This document shows, piece after piece, positions 1-6,561 of a DNA stretch of 16,257 bases. The DNA lies in NCBI GenBank assembly GCA_045598325.1, contig JAZLLT010000111.1, positions 1-16,257 of the forward strand, read 5' to 3'. The translations under genes were made by a program, and so were the position numbers. The DNA comes from RUG14130 sp045598325. Lineage in GTDB: Bacteria > Bacillota > Clostridia > Christensenellales > Aristaeellaceae. Within the stretch, counting starts at the first letter, position 1; the number at the start of each line of letters is the position of its first letter. The notes below the pieces were generated by a model. The model made no database searches, was not told where the DNA came from, and worked only from the letters and a program-made list of their open reading frames with translations.

Positions 1-506
1 CGTCCCTCATCGCGCTGACCATGATCACCGCGTTGGTCATTCTGGCGGTGACCTCCAATGTGGTATTACCACTCGGCATGGTGGGTGCCCTGTCCATCGT
101 CCGCTTCCGCTCCGCCATCAAAGAGCCGCTGGAGATCGCGCTCCTGTTCTGGGCGGTCGCCGCGGGCATCGTTCTGGCGGCGGGACTCATTCCCCTCGCG
201 GTCATCGGAAGCGCGGTTATCGGCGTCATCCTGCTCTTCTTTGTCAACAGGAAAAGCGGTGACGCGCCTTATATGGCTGTCATCACCGCGGACAGCCGGA
301 TAGGGGAAGAAGCCGCGGACGGTTATTTGCGGGAGAATGTTTCCCGAGCGGTCGTTAAGAGCAAGACTGTGTGCGACGGTCTGATCGAGGTAAGCTATGA
401 GGTGCGGCTCAAGAACGGGAACACCGATTTTGTGACCGCGCTTACCGCGCTTGAGGGCGTGAAAAGCGCCGCGCTCGTGAGCTTCAACGGGGACTACGCG
501 GGCTGA
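1..506 (+). CDS. DUF4956 family membrane protein, 5' end outside window
   Basis: The frame is open from the left edge (first full codon at base 3), so the first ATG in view at 21 is probably internal and the N-terminus is missing. About 167 residues remain. They show three hydrophobic segments, with the motif GALSIVRFRSAIKEP after the first; this loop is characteristic of DUF4956 proteins. A soluble C-terminal domain of about 85 residues follows, rich in charged residues. DUF4956 proteins are inner-membrane proteins of unknown biochemical function, often encoded beside a VTC-type polyphosphate polymerase domain protein and a CotH protein. Here the CotH gene starts 4 bases after the stop, so the two are almost certainly co-transcribed. 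The VTC partner, if present, would lie to the left of the window (inference). Confidence 0.85.
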   Translation, partial: SLIALTMITALVILAVTSNVVLPLGMVGALSIVRFRSAIKEPLEIALLFWAVAAGIVLAAGLIPLAVIGSAVIGVILLFFVNRKSGDAPYMAVITADSRIGEEAADGYLRENVSRAVVKSKTVCDGLIEVSYEVRLKNGNTDFVTALTALEGVKSAALVSFNGDYAG

Positions 507-510
507 CGGT

Positions 511-2289
511 ATGCTGATATCCAAAAAGATTGACCGGCTCTGCCGCATAGCCATTATTTCTGCCGTAGTCCTGTCTCTCACGCTCATGTGTATCCCGGTG
601 GGAAGCATGCGGGCGGAAGCGGAATTCGCATACATAAACCACCTGTTCGATACGGGCTGCGTCCATGAAATCAATATCGAAATGGATGTGTGGGACGATT
701 TTATCGCCTCCTGCGAGGATGAGCGATACGCGCAGGCGACGCTTGTCATTGACGGTACGGCGTTCAAAAATGTGGCCATACGCGCCAAAGGCAATACATC
801 CCTGTCCAGCGTTTCGTCTTACGGCAACGACCGCTACAGCTTCAAGGCGGAGTTCGATCACTATAAAAGCAGTCAGACCTGCTGGGGGCTCGACAAACTT
901 TGCCTTAACAATTTGATTCAGGATGCCACTTACCTGAAGGACTACATCGCCTACACGCTCATGAACAAAATGGGCGTGAAGGCACCGCTGTGCGCCTTTG
1001 CGTGGATCAAGGTAAACGGCGACGACTGGGGGCTTTACCTTATGGTGGAAGGCGTGGAGGACTCTTTTCTTGCCCGCAACGGCGTAAAGAGCACCGCCGA
1101 TCTGTACAAGCCCGATTCCTTGTCCTTCGGAGGCGGAAGAGGCAACGGCCGCGGATTCGATGCGGAGGAGTTCTTCGGGAATGCGGAAACGGAACTGCAG
1201 GAGCAGCAACTTTCGGAGAAAACTGCCGGACAAAACGGCATGACTCCGCCGGAGATGCCGCAGGGCGGATTTGAACAAAACGGTACGACTCCGCCGGAAA
1301 TACCGCAAGGTGACTTGGCTCAGAACGGTATGAACCCGCCCGGAATGCCGCAGGAAAACGATGGTTTCGGCGGCAGATCCGGCGGCATGAACGATAGGCG
1401 CAATGATAAGCCCGATGCCGGCGGCATGGGCAGCGATGACACGAAGCTCATCTACACGGATGATGAGTTTGACAGCTACTCCAATATCTTTGACAACGCC
1501 AAAACCACGGTGACAGACGCGGACAAGGCCCGACTCATCGCTTCCCTCAAGCGCATGAATGAGGGTGACGCAGAGTCCTCCGTGGCGATCGATGAGGTCA
1601 TCGTCTACATGGCGGTCCATAACTTCATGGTCAACGGTGACTCCTACACGGGCAGCATGGTGCATAATTACTATCTGCTGGAGCAGGACGGCATCCTTTC
1701 CATGATCCCGTGGGACTATAACCTTTCCTTCGGCGCCTTTGACGGCGGCAGGGGAGGGAATGCCACGAGTTCGGTCAATACTTCCATCGATGAGATCGCC
1801 TCCTCAGACCGTCCCATGGCGAACTGGATCATGAACAGCGAAACCTACATGGCGCGGTATCATGAAACCTACACCCGCTTCATCGAAACGGTGTTTGACA
1901 GCGGTTGGTTCGGGGAAGAACTGGAACGGGTCATCGCGCTCATCTCGCCCTATGTGGAAAAGGACGAACGCGGCTTCTACAGCTATGAACAGTTTTTGAA
2001 GGGTGTTTCCTCGCTCGGAACCTACATAAACGCCCGTGTGGAGAGCGTAAAGGAGCAACTCGGCGGTAATACAAATCCGCGCGTCGATGCTTCCTCCATA
2101 TCTGTTTCGGATATGGGCTCCATGGGCAATATGGACGGCGGAAAAAGGGAAAACCGCATGAACGAAAGGAAACCGGAAAATGACTTCAGGGAAACAGTGG
2201 AGGATGAAAATTGGGTTCTGTATTTCATCATCACATCCGCGGTGCTGGCAGGCGCCCCGGTCTTTGCCGCTAAATTTCGGAAACGCTGA
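511..2289 (+). CDS. CotH kinase family protein, membrane-anchored, with PPEMPQ repeats
   Basis: 592 residues. Residues 12-30 form a signal or membrane segment and 568-587 a second membrane segment before a basic tail, so the domain between is probably extracellular. CotH-type kinase features are visible: the KGNTS stretch near 93-97 with a downstream RYSFKAEFD strand, the LCLNN / YLKDYIAY region at 130-149, VNGDSYTGSMVHNYYL at 374-389 (the Asp is the likely catalytic base), and PWDYNLSFG at 400-408 (likely metal-binding Asp). CotH proteins are atypical kinases that phosphorylate spore-coat or other exported proteins; the substrate here is unknown. Residues 204-312 are a low-complexity Gly/Asn/Met/Pro insertion containing three 15-residue repeats. 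A second Met/Asn/Gly-rich stretch (about 535-560) precedes the C-terminal membrane helix. It follows the DUF4956 gene by 4 bases and probably shares its transcript. Confidence 0.88.
   Translation: MLISKKIDRLCRIAIISAVVLSLTLMCIPVGSMRAEAEFAYINHLFDTGCVHEINIEMDVWDDFIASCEDERYAQATLVIDGTAFKNVAIRAKGNTSLSSVSSYGNDRYSFKAEFDHYKSSQTCWGLDKLCLNNLIQDATYLKDYIAYTLMNKMGVKAPLCAFAWIKVNGDDWGLYLMVEGVEDSFLARNGVKSTADLYKPDSLSFGGGRGNGRGFDAEEFFGNAETELQEQQLSEKTAGQNGMTPPEMPQGGFEQNGTTPPEIPQGDLAQNGMNPPGMPQENDGFGGRSGGMNDRRNDKPDAGGMGSDDTKLIYTDDEFDSYSNIFDNAKTTVTDADKARLIASLKRMNEGDAESSVAIDEVIVYMAVHNFMVNGDSYTGSMVHNYYLLEQDGILSMIPWDYNLSFGAFDGGRGGNATSSVNTSIDEIASSDRPMANWIMNSETYMARYHETYTRFIETVFDSGWFGEELERVIALISPYVEKDERGFYSYEQFLKGVSSLGTYINARVESVKEQLGGNTNPRVDASSISVSDMGSMGNMDGGKRENRMNERKPENDFRETVEDENWVLYFIITSAVLAGAPVFAAKFRKR
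1231..1365 (+). repeat. Three tandem 45-bp coding repeats in cotH-like gene
   Basis: Codons 241-285 encode three consecutive 15-residue units beginning QNGMTPPEMPQ, QNGTTPPEIPQ and QNGMNPPGMPQ. The DNA copies have diverged but keep the CAAAACGG / CCGCC / CCGCA framework. The repeat sits in the flexible insertion between the two halves of the CotH domain. The number of units may vary between strains (inference). Confidence 0.85.
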
Positions 2290-2298
2290 TAAATACGG

Positions 2299-2327
2299 TT
2301 GCGCGGTGGGCGGTTTTACGCTATAAT
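2299..2327 (+). promoter_or_regulatory. Housekeeping promoter for URO-D-like gene
   Basis: TTGCGC (2299-2304), a 17-bp spacer, then a perfect TATAAT (2322-2327). It lies in the short gap after the CotH gene, 28 bases before the start codon at 2356. An open frame starting at 2299 runs through this promoter and should not be taken as the gene start. Confidence 0.75.
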
Positions 2328-2355
2328 ATCCTCATCCTGCTTACGGAGGCATTAT

Positions 2356-3306
2356 ATGAACGATAAATACGCTGCGATTACATATCAGCATCCGGAGCAT
2401 ATTCCGATCAATGTGAGCCTGCTGCCCGCCACCTGGAGAAAATACGGAAAGGACCTGCAGGATCTCTGCCTGCGCCATCCCATCCTGTTTTCCAATATCA
2501 AGGCGTCCGATGAAGTCAAGTATTTCACGCCGCCGTCCTACCATGAGGGCAAATTCACCGACGCGTGGGGCTGCGTGTGGGAGAACATCCACGAGGGCTA
2601 CGAGTCCATCGTGACGGGGCATCCGCTGCCCGAAAGGGAAGATGTGAACAAACTGGTCGCGCCCACCGTGGATATCGGCTTGCCGCACGGCTTCATGTAT
2701 CTGCGCCTGCTGGACCTGCGCGGCTTTGAAGAGATGATGATCGACTTCGCCGAGGAGCCGCCGGAACTTCAGAAACTCATCGACATCGTGCGCGATTACA
2801 ACATCCGCCAGATGCAGAACTATGTGAACGCCACCACGGACGATATCGTGTTCGTGGGCGACGACAACGGCATGCAGAAGTCCCTCGCCATTCGCCCCTC
2901 CACCTGGCGCAAATACATCGGCCCCGCCTACAAGGCGATCTATGATGTGGCGCACAAGGCGGGAAAACTGGTCTACATGCACACCGACGGCTGCATCTGG
3001 GAGGTCATCCCGGACATGGTCGCCGCGGGCGTCAACTGCGTGAACCCCCAGATCCGTGCAAACGGACTTGATAAACTGGTGGAGGTCTGTAAAGGCAAGG
3101 TCTGCATCGACTTGGACCTCGACAGGCAGCTGTTCCCCTTCGCCACGCCCCGCCAGATCGAGGAGCACATCACCGAGTGCTGCGAAGCCATGTATCTGCC
3201 CGAGGGCGGACTCATGCTCTGCGCCGAATGCGGCGAGGATGTGTCGCTGGACAAGATCGAGACCATCTGCTCCACGCTGGAAAAATTGAGAGACTACAAA
3301 GGATAA
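2356..3306 (+). CDS. URO-D superfamily protein (methyltransferase/decarboxylase-like)
   Basis: 316 residues. I chose the ATG at 2356 because GGAGG lies at 2345-2349 and a promoter lies just upstream. The C-terminal two thirds has the TIM-barrel pattern of the uroporphyrinogen decarboxylase (URO-D/CmuA/MtaA) superfamily: FVGDDNGMQ at 166-174, then RPSTWRKYIGPAYKAIYDVAHKAG, HTDG at 209-212, AAGVNCVNPQ at 223-232 and a Cys-rich LMLCAECGED at 286-295. Family members either decarboxylate uroporphyrinogen or transfer methyl groups to or from corrinoids and thiols, the latter with a Zn site. Here the usual H-x-C of the methyltransferases is H-x-D, with Cys289 and Cys292 available near the end. No haem genes or corrinoid proteins are nearby, so true HemE is unlikely and the substrate cannot be named. 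Confidence 0.8.
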   Translation: MNDKYAAITYQHPEHIPINVSLLPATWRKYGKDLQDLCLRHPILFSNIKASDEVKYFTPPSYHEGKFTDAWGCVWENIHEGYESIVTGHPLPEREDVNKLVAPTVDIGLPHGFMYLRLLDLRGFEEMMIDFAEEPPELQKLIDIVRDYNIRQMQNYVNATTDDIVFVGDDNGMQKSLAIRPSTWRKYIGPAYKAIYDVAHKAGKLVYMHTDGCIWEVIPDMVAAGVNCVNPQIRANGLDKLVEVCKGKVCIDLDLDRQLFPFATPRQIEEHITECCEAMYLPEGGLMLCAECGEDVSLDKIETICSTLEKLRDYKG

Positions 3307-3320
3307 AGCGTTTCCGAAAG

Positions 3321-3358
3321 AAAACAACAGACCGCGTATTCGCGGTCTGTTGTTTTTA
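3321..3358. terminator. Bidirectional intrinsic terminator
   Basis: A 16-bp perfect stem (3321-3336 with 3341-3356) and a TATT loop. Its ends are A-rich on the left and T-rich on the right, so it gives a U-tract on both strands. It separates the convergent URO-D-like gene (ends 3306) and rhaA (ends 3367). Confidence 0.92.
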
Positions 3359-3366
3359 TGTATCCA

Positions 3367-4635
3367 TTATCTCTTGCTGAGGACATCCTTCTCATACTGC
3401 TTGATTTCGGCAAGCCACGCGTCGCCTACGGGCACGCCCTGCTTCAGGCAGTACATATCCCAGATGGCGCCGAAGGGCAGGCTTTTGGCTTCCTCCTGAA
3501 GGGCGAGGCGGGAAGTGAAGTCGCCCGCGTACTCGCACGCGCGCAGGGTCGCGTTGGGGGTGAGGTAGGCGTTCAGAAGAGCCTTCTGCGCATCGCGTAC
3601 ACCGATGACCCACGCGGCCACGCGGTTGATGGAGGCATCGAAGTAGTCGAGGGCGCAGAAGACGCGCTTTTCGTAGCCGTTGCATACAATTTCATTGAAG
3701 ATGCGGCTGGTCTCCTGATCCCAGGTGACTACATGGTCGCTGTCCCAGCGGACGGGACGGGAGATGTGCAGCAGGATCTGGGGCAGGAACTGGAGGGCGG
3801 CGGAGAGTTTGTCGCTCACCTGCTCGGTGGGGTGGAAGTGGCCGGTATCGAGGGTCAGAAGCTTTCCGCGGCTGATGGCGTAGCCCATCATGAGTTCGTT
3901 GCTGCCCACGGTGTAGGATTCCACGCCGATGCCGAACAGTTTGCTTTCCACGGCGTCCAGCACATGATCCTTGGAGATGGACTTGGTCGCTTCGAACACC
4001 TCGTCCAACGCCTCTACCATGCGCTTGCGGGGCGCGTCGGTATCGGCGGGGGTGTCCTTGTATCCGTCGGGCATCCAGTGGTTGATGACGCAGGGCTCGC
4101 CCTGTGCTTTGCCGAAGGCTTCGCCGATCTCACGGCAGCGCTTGCCGTGCTCGATCCAGAACTTGCGGTTGTCCGCATTGGTGCTGGCGAGGGAGAAACC
4201 GTCCGCTACACGGGGATGGCCGAAATAGGTGGGGTTAAAGTCCAGAGCCAGTTTGTTTTCCTTGGCAAACGCCATCCAGTCGGCAAACTGCTCCGCAGTG
4301 TAGGCGTCGCGGTCAATCTTCTTGCCGTGCAGTTCCGCGTAACTGGCGTGCAGGTTCAGTTTCTTTTTGCCGGGGATGAGGGAGATGGCCTTCAGGAAAT
4401 CGGCGCGCAGTTCGTCGCCGTTGCGCGCGCGTCCGGGATAGTTGCCGGTGGTTTGGATGCCGCCGGAGGTGCCGCCTACATCAGCTTCGAGACCCATGAC
4501 ATCGTCACCCTGCCAGCAGTGCATGGATACGGTGAAGGCGGCGGCCTTCTCCATGGCTTTTTCCACATCGACGCCTTTTTCGGCATAGACATCTTTGGCG
4601 TAATCAAAACCCGCTTTGATCAGTTTCTCGTTCAT
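3367..4635 (-). CDS. rhaA: L-rhamnose isomerase
   Basis: 422 residues, close to the usual length of RhaA. It converts L-rhamnose to L-rhamnulose in the cytoplasm, the first step of rhamnose catabolism. Diagnostic stretches are SMHCWQGDD at 37-45, GGIQTTGNYPGRARN at 58-72, KLNLHASYA at 92-100, LDFNPTYFGHP at 131-141, and the metal and substrate site regions VESYTVGSNE at 238-247, LTLDTGHFHPTE at 260-271 and RPVRWDSDHVV at 293-303. The start is fixed by GGAGGT at 4641-4646 on the minus strand. The usual partners (rhamnulokinase, rhamnulose-1-phosphate aldolase, lactaldehyde enzymes, regulator) are not in the window. Its own promoter lies in the 63-base gap after the upstream URO-D-like gene, so the two need not be co-regulated. 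Confidence 0.96.
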   Translation of the reverse strand: MNEKLIKAGFDYAKDVYAEKGVDVEKAMEKAAAFTVSMHCWQGDDVMGLEADVGGTSGGIQTTGNYPGRARNGDELRADFLKAISLIPGKKKLNLHASYAELHGKKIDRDAYTAEQFADWMAFAKENKLALDFNPTYFGHPRVADGFSLASTNADNRKFWIEHGKRCREIGEAFGKAQGEPCVINHWMPDGYKDTPADTDAPRKRMVEALDEVFEATKSISKDHVLDAVESKLFGIGVESYTVGSNELMMGYAISRGKLLTLDTGHFHPTEQVSDKLSAALQFLPQILLHISRPVRWDSDHVVTWDQETSRIFNEIVCNGYEKRVFCALDYFDASINRVAAWVIGVRDAQKALLNAYLTPNATLRACEYAGDFTSRLALQEEAKSLPFGAIWDMYCLKQGVPVGDAWLAEIKQYEKDVLSKR

Positions 4636-4664
4636 GATTGACCTCCGCTATATTAGTTGACTCT

Positions 4665-4693
4665 ATTTTACACGAAATGAATGGCTTTGTAAA
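4665..4693 (-). promoter_or_regulatory. Promoter for rhaA
   Basis: On the minus strand, TTTACA (4693-4688), a 17-bp spacer and TAAAAT (4670-4665) lie about 30 bases upstream of the rhaA ATG. The -35 box is 6 bases past the stop codon of the upstream gene. Confidence 0.7.
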
Positions 4694-4698
4694 TAGAA

Positions 4699-5802
4699 TT
4701 ATTCGTATTTCCCGTATTTATCCGCCAGTTCGTTGACCCGCGCGATGCGTTCCCACCGCGCGCCCGGCACCACCTGATCGGAAACGCCGAGGCAGAAACT
4801 CCTGTCCTTCCGCATGATTTCGAGAACGCCGATGACATACCTGTCAAAGTCCTCATCGTTCACGAGGTCGGTGAAGTATCCGCCGGGAATGCCGCCCCAG
4901 ATGACGGTCTCGGGGCGGGCGTAGGCGCGCATTTCGGAAAGCGTCATGTCGCCCACGGGCGCGGGTGTGCAGGCTTCGATGACATCAAAACCGGAATAGG
5001 ACAGTTCTTTGATGAGCCCGCGGCAGGTGCCGTCCATATGGACAAAGGAATATTTGCCCGCGGCGCGGATCTTGTCCGTCCATTCCTTGTGGACGGGCGC
5101 CATATATTTCGTGTAGAATTTCTTGCCCACGGATTCCGAGGACAGGTTTTCGGGCACCATGATGCACTCGGCAGGGGAGGCGCAGGCGATGTCCACGCAC
5201 TCGTCGAATTTCTTCTTCATGGTTTCCAGCAGATCCTCGAAAGCGTCCACATCGTCATCGATGGCGTACACGAGGTTCGCAATGCCCATCCGGTTGGCGA
5301 CCAGCGTCATGAAAGGCGTGTGGGGCGTGTAGACGAGCGTGACGCCGAGGTCGCCCACATGCTCACGCACGAAGTTCGTGAAGCCGTAGTACGGCTCATA
5401 AAAGGTGTGCTCGTAGATATATTTCAGCACCCTGAAATCGTCCGCGTTCTTGCACAGAAACTCCGCGGGCGCGTGGGAATAGGTGATGGGGGAGTACTTG
5501 TAAAACTCGGTGAGCGTGCCGACGGGCGTCTCCCAGATGTTGCGGTAGGAGCCGTCCGGGTCGTTTACGCCGCGCACGGTGAGTCCCTCGAAACGGGTCT
5601 TCCAGGGGCAATGCCCCTGCAGATAGAAGCCCACACCCAGATCGCGGTGGAGGCGGAAGCGCCCTTCCTCGCCCGCGTGTTCCGGTTTCATCAATTTTTC
5701 GGTGCGCAGATAGGTCATCCAGTAATCCAGATCGCCGTTCCACGGCACGCGGTCGAGGGGCGCGCCGGAGAGCAGGGCAAGGATGCGTTCACGGGGAGTC
5801 AT
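4699..5802 (-). CDS. URO-D superfamily protein, second copy
   Basis: 367 residues, the normal length for the superfamily. It begins MTPRERILALLSGAPLDRVP, the classic opening of URO-D/MtaA-like proteins. The barrel continues with VTLVYTPHTPFMTL at 154-167, MVPENLSSESVGKKFYTKYMAP at 215-236, HMDG at 255-258, GFDVIEACTPAPVGDMTL at 271-288, VIWGGIPGG at 300-308 and FCLGVSDQVVPGARWERI near 336-353. Like the 2356 gene it has H-x-D-G where corrinoid methyltransferases often have H-x-C-G. Sequence similarity to that gene appears low outside these motifs, so they are old paralogues rather than a recent duplication. GAGAGGTGA precedes the ATG. It lies directly upstream of rhaA, but a role in rhamnose use is only a guess. 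Confidence 0.82.
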   Translation of the reverse strand: MTPRERILALLSGAPLDRVPWNGDLDYWMTYLRTEKLMKPEHAGEEGRFRLHRDLGVGFYLQGHCPWKTRFEGLTVRGVNDPDGSYRNIWETPVGTLTEFYKYSPITYSHAPAEFLCKNADDFRVLKYIYEHTFYEPYYGFTNFVREHVGDLGVTLVYTPHTPFMTLVANRMGIANLVYAIDDDVDAFEDLLETMKKKFDECVDIACASPAECIMVPENLSSESVGKKFYTKYMAPVHKEWTDKIRAAGKYSFVHMDGTCRGLIKELSYSGFDVIEACTPAPVGDMTLSEMRAYARPETVIWGGIPGGYFTDLVNDEDFDRYVIGVLEIMRKDRSFCLGVSDQVVPGARWERIARVNELADKYGKYE

Positions 5803-5831
5803 GCTGTCACCTCTCGTTGGTTGCTTGCCAT

Positions 5832-5860
5832 ATTATACCGCGCGTTTCCGACTGCGTCAA
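5832..5860 (-). promoter_or_regulatory. Strong promoter for the 5802 URO-D-like gene
   Basis: On the minus strand, TTGACG (5860-5855), a 17-bp spacer and a perfect TATAAT (5837-5832), with the ATG about 30 bases downstream. The -35 box directly follows the terminator-like hairpin of the preceding stub gene. Confidence 0.82.
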
Positions 5861-5953
5861 TCATGCATGAAAAAGACCGGCGGGGCGATACCGTTGCCGG
5901 TCGATTGATAGCAGAAGCGTGAGAGCGGCGAGGAGACAGGCATACTTTTTCAT
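5861..5953 (-). pseudogene. 30-codon signal-peptide stub, probable gene remnant
   Basis: A minus-strand frame opens MKKYACLLAALTLLL, a textbook signal peptide core, preceded by GGAAGGGG seven bases before the ATG. After about 17 residues the sequence turns basic and nondescript and stops at 30. The second half of the frame runs through a hairpin and T-run that look like an intrinsic terminator. The simplest reading is that a deletion removed nearly all of an exported protein, joining its signal peptide to its terminator. It could instead be a genuine tiny secreted peptide; Cys6 is too early for a usual lipobox. No relative can be named. Confidence 0.5.
5875..5902 (-). terminator. Terminator-like hairpin of the stub gene
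   Basis: On the minus strand, GACCGGC pairs with GCCGGTC around a 14-base loop and is followed at once by TTTTT. It overlaps the last third of the stub frame and stands just before the promoter of the next minus-strand gene. Confidence 0.6.
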
Positions 5954-5997
5954 GAGACATACCCCTTCCACAGATAACCGTTTTCTTTGATATTCCC

Positions 5998-6027
5998 ATT
6001 CTATCATGCAATGCCGGATTGATACAA
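5998..6027 (-). promoter_or_regulatory. Possible promoter for the signal-peptide stub
   Basis: On the minus strand, TTGTAT (6027-6022), an 18-bp spacer and TAGAAT (6003-5998), about 45 bases upstream of the stub ATG. The -35 box is weak. Confidence 0.4.
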
Positions 6028-6057
6028 ATACGAATGCATGTACAAAGTGTTGCAACG

Positions 6058-6101
6058 CGGAATTTTGCCTGTTTTTGAGAAAAAACAGGGGCGAAATGCC
6101 G
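6058..6101. repeat. Long AT-rich imperfect inverted repeat
   Basis: CCTGTTTTT (6068-6076) and AAAAACAGG (6081-6089) form a perfect 9-bp stem with a GAGA loop. The stem continues outward to 6058 and 6101 with a two-base bulge, one G-T pair and one mismatch, about 18 pairs in all. It lies in the divergent spacer, upstream of the promoters on both sides. It could be a terminator for an unseen short transcript, a protein site or a small RNA element; nothing in the sequence decides this. Confidence 0.6.
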
Positions 6102-6114
6102 AATTTGCATTTTG

Positions 6115-6206
6115 TGAACAAAACAAAGAATTAATGTGAAAAACATAAATCAGTAAAGAAAAAATCAAACAAATAACTTGACCGATAACATCGATTCTGC
6201 TATCAT
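6115..6206 (+). promoter_or_regulatory. Strong promoter with A-rich upstream element, M28 peptidase leader
   Basis: TTGACC (6178-6183), a 17-bp spacer, TATCAT (6201-6206); transcription should start near 6213. The 60 bases upstream of the -35 box are strikingly A-rich with several A-tracts, like an UP element. It is the only good plus-strand promoter I see before the M28 peptidase gene, giving a leader of about 350 bases. Confidence 0.75.
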
Positions 6207-6212
6207 TCACCC

Positions 6213-6352
6213 ATTGCAGATAAGGAATGAAACAGAGTCATTCCGGGTAAAAGACTGACCCATCCCGCAGGGGATTCAGGCCGAACGGACAGCCGGGTCA
6301 AAAGCCGATGCGGGGTATAAACCCGTATACAGGTTTGCTGTATTTTTATTGA
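6213..6352 (+). ncRNA. Structured 5' leader RNA, unclassified (riboswitch-like)
   Basis: The first 140 bases of the predicted transcript are packed with exact short stems. GGAATGA/TCATTCC (6224-6230 with 6238-6244). TGACCC/GGGTCA (6256-6261 with 6295-6300), which encloses ATCCC-GCAG-GGGAT (6262-6275) and a weak GGC/GCC arm (6279-6294), giving a three-way junction. The alternative CCCGCA/TGCGGG (6264-6269 with 6310-6315) is incompatible with the ATCCC hairpin. GGGT at 6245 can pair with ACCC at 6258, competing with the junction stem. A small hairpin ATACAG/CTGTAT (6328-6333 with 6339-6344) followed by TTTTAT closes the module. I checked the consensus motifs I remember for common riboswitches and the T-box and found no match. 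Confidence 0.5.
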
Positions 6353-6414
6353 TTGAGTTGGATTTCACGCCCGAACGCATTCCGATGAAATGGTCAATAA
6401 GAGTACTATTCGTA

Positions 6415-6519
6415 AGTCAATTACCGGATAGACTCCGTCTCCGTCCTCTCCGAAAGGGGAGACGACTGATATTGCTGTTTTGTCTGAGCGATGTGCGTGT
6501 GCCACATCGCTTTTCTTTT
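6415..6519 (+). promoter_or_regulatory. Second leader module with attenuator terminator
   Basis: CGTCTCC (6436-6442) can pair with GGAGACG (6458-6464). An overlapping hairpin CTCTCC-GAAA-GGGGAG (6446-6461) uses the same 3' strand, so the two are alternatives. They are followed by a perfect 9-bp stem AGCGATGTG/CACATCGCT (6487-6495 with 6503-6511) and the tail TTTCTTTT, a good intrinsic terminator. It ends 42 bases before the start codon of the M28 gene, so it can only act as a regulated attenuator or a partial terminator for that gene. Confidence 0.65.
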
Positions 6520-6561
6520 ACCCATCCGGCCTGCAACGATCACCACAGGGAGGAAATACAC

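Noticed and set aside
2299..2355. N-terminal extension of the first URO-D-like protein
   Set aside because: The stretch contains the promoter, and GGAGG is placed for the ATG at 2356.
6245..6316. Match of the leader to a c-di-AMP (ydaO) or cobalamin riboswitch
   Set aside because: GCCGAACGGACAGC and nearby strings faintly recall parts of those consensus sequences, but the other obligatory conserved blocks are missing and the stem order differs.
6349..6561. N-terminal extension of the M28 protein by 71 residues
   Set aside because: It would translate the structured leader and its terminator. The ATG at 6562 has a strong RBS and a proper signal peptide.
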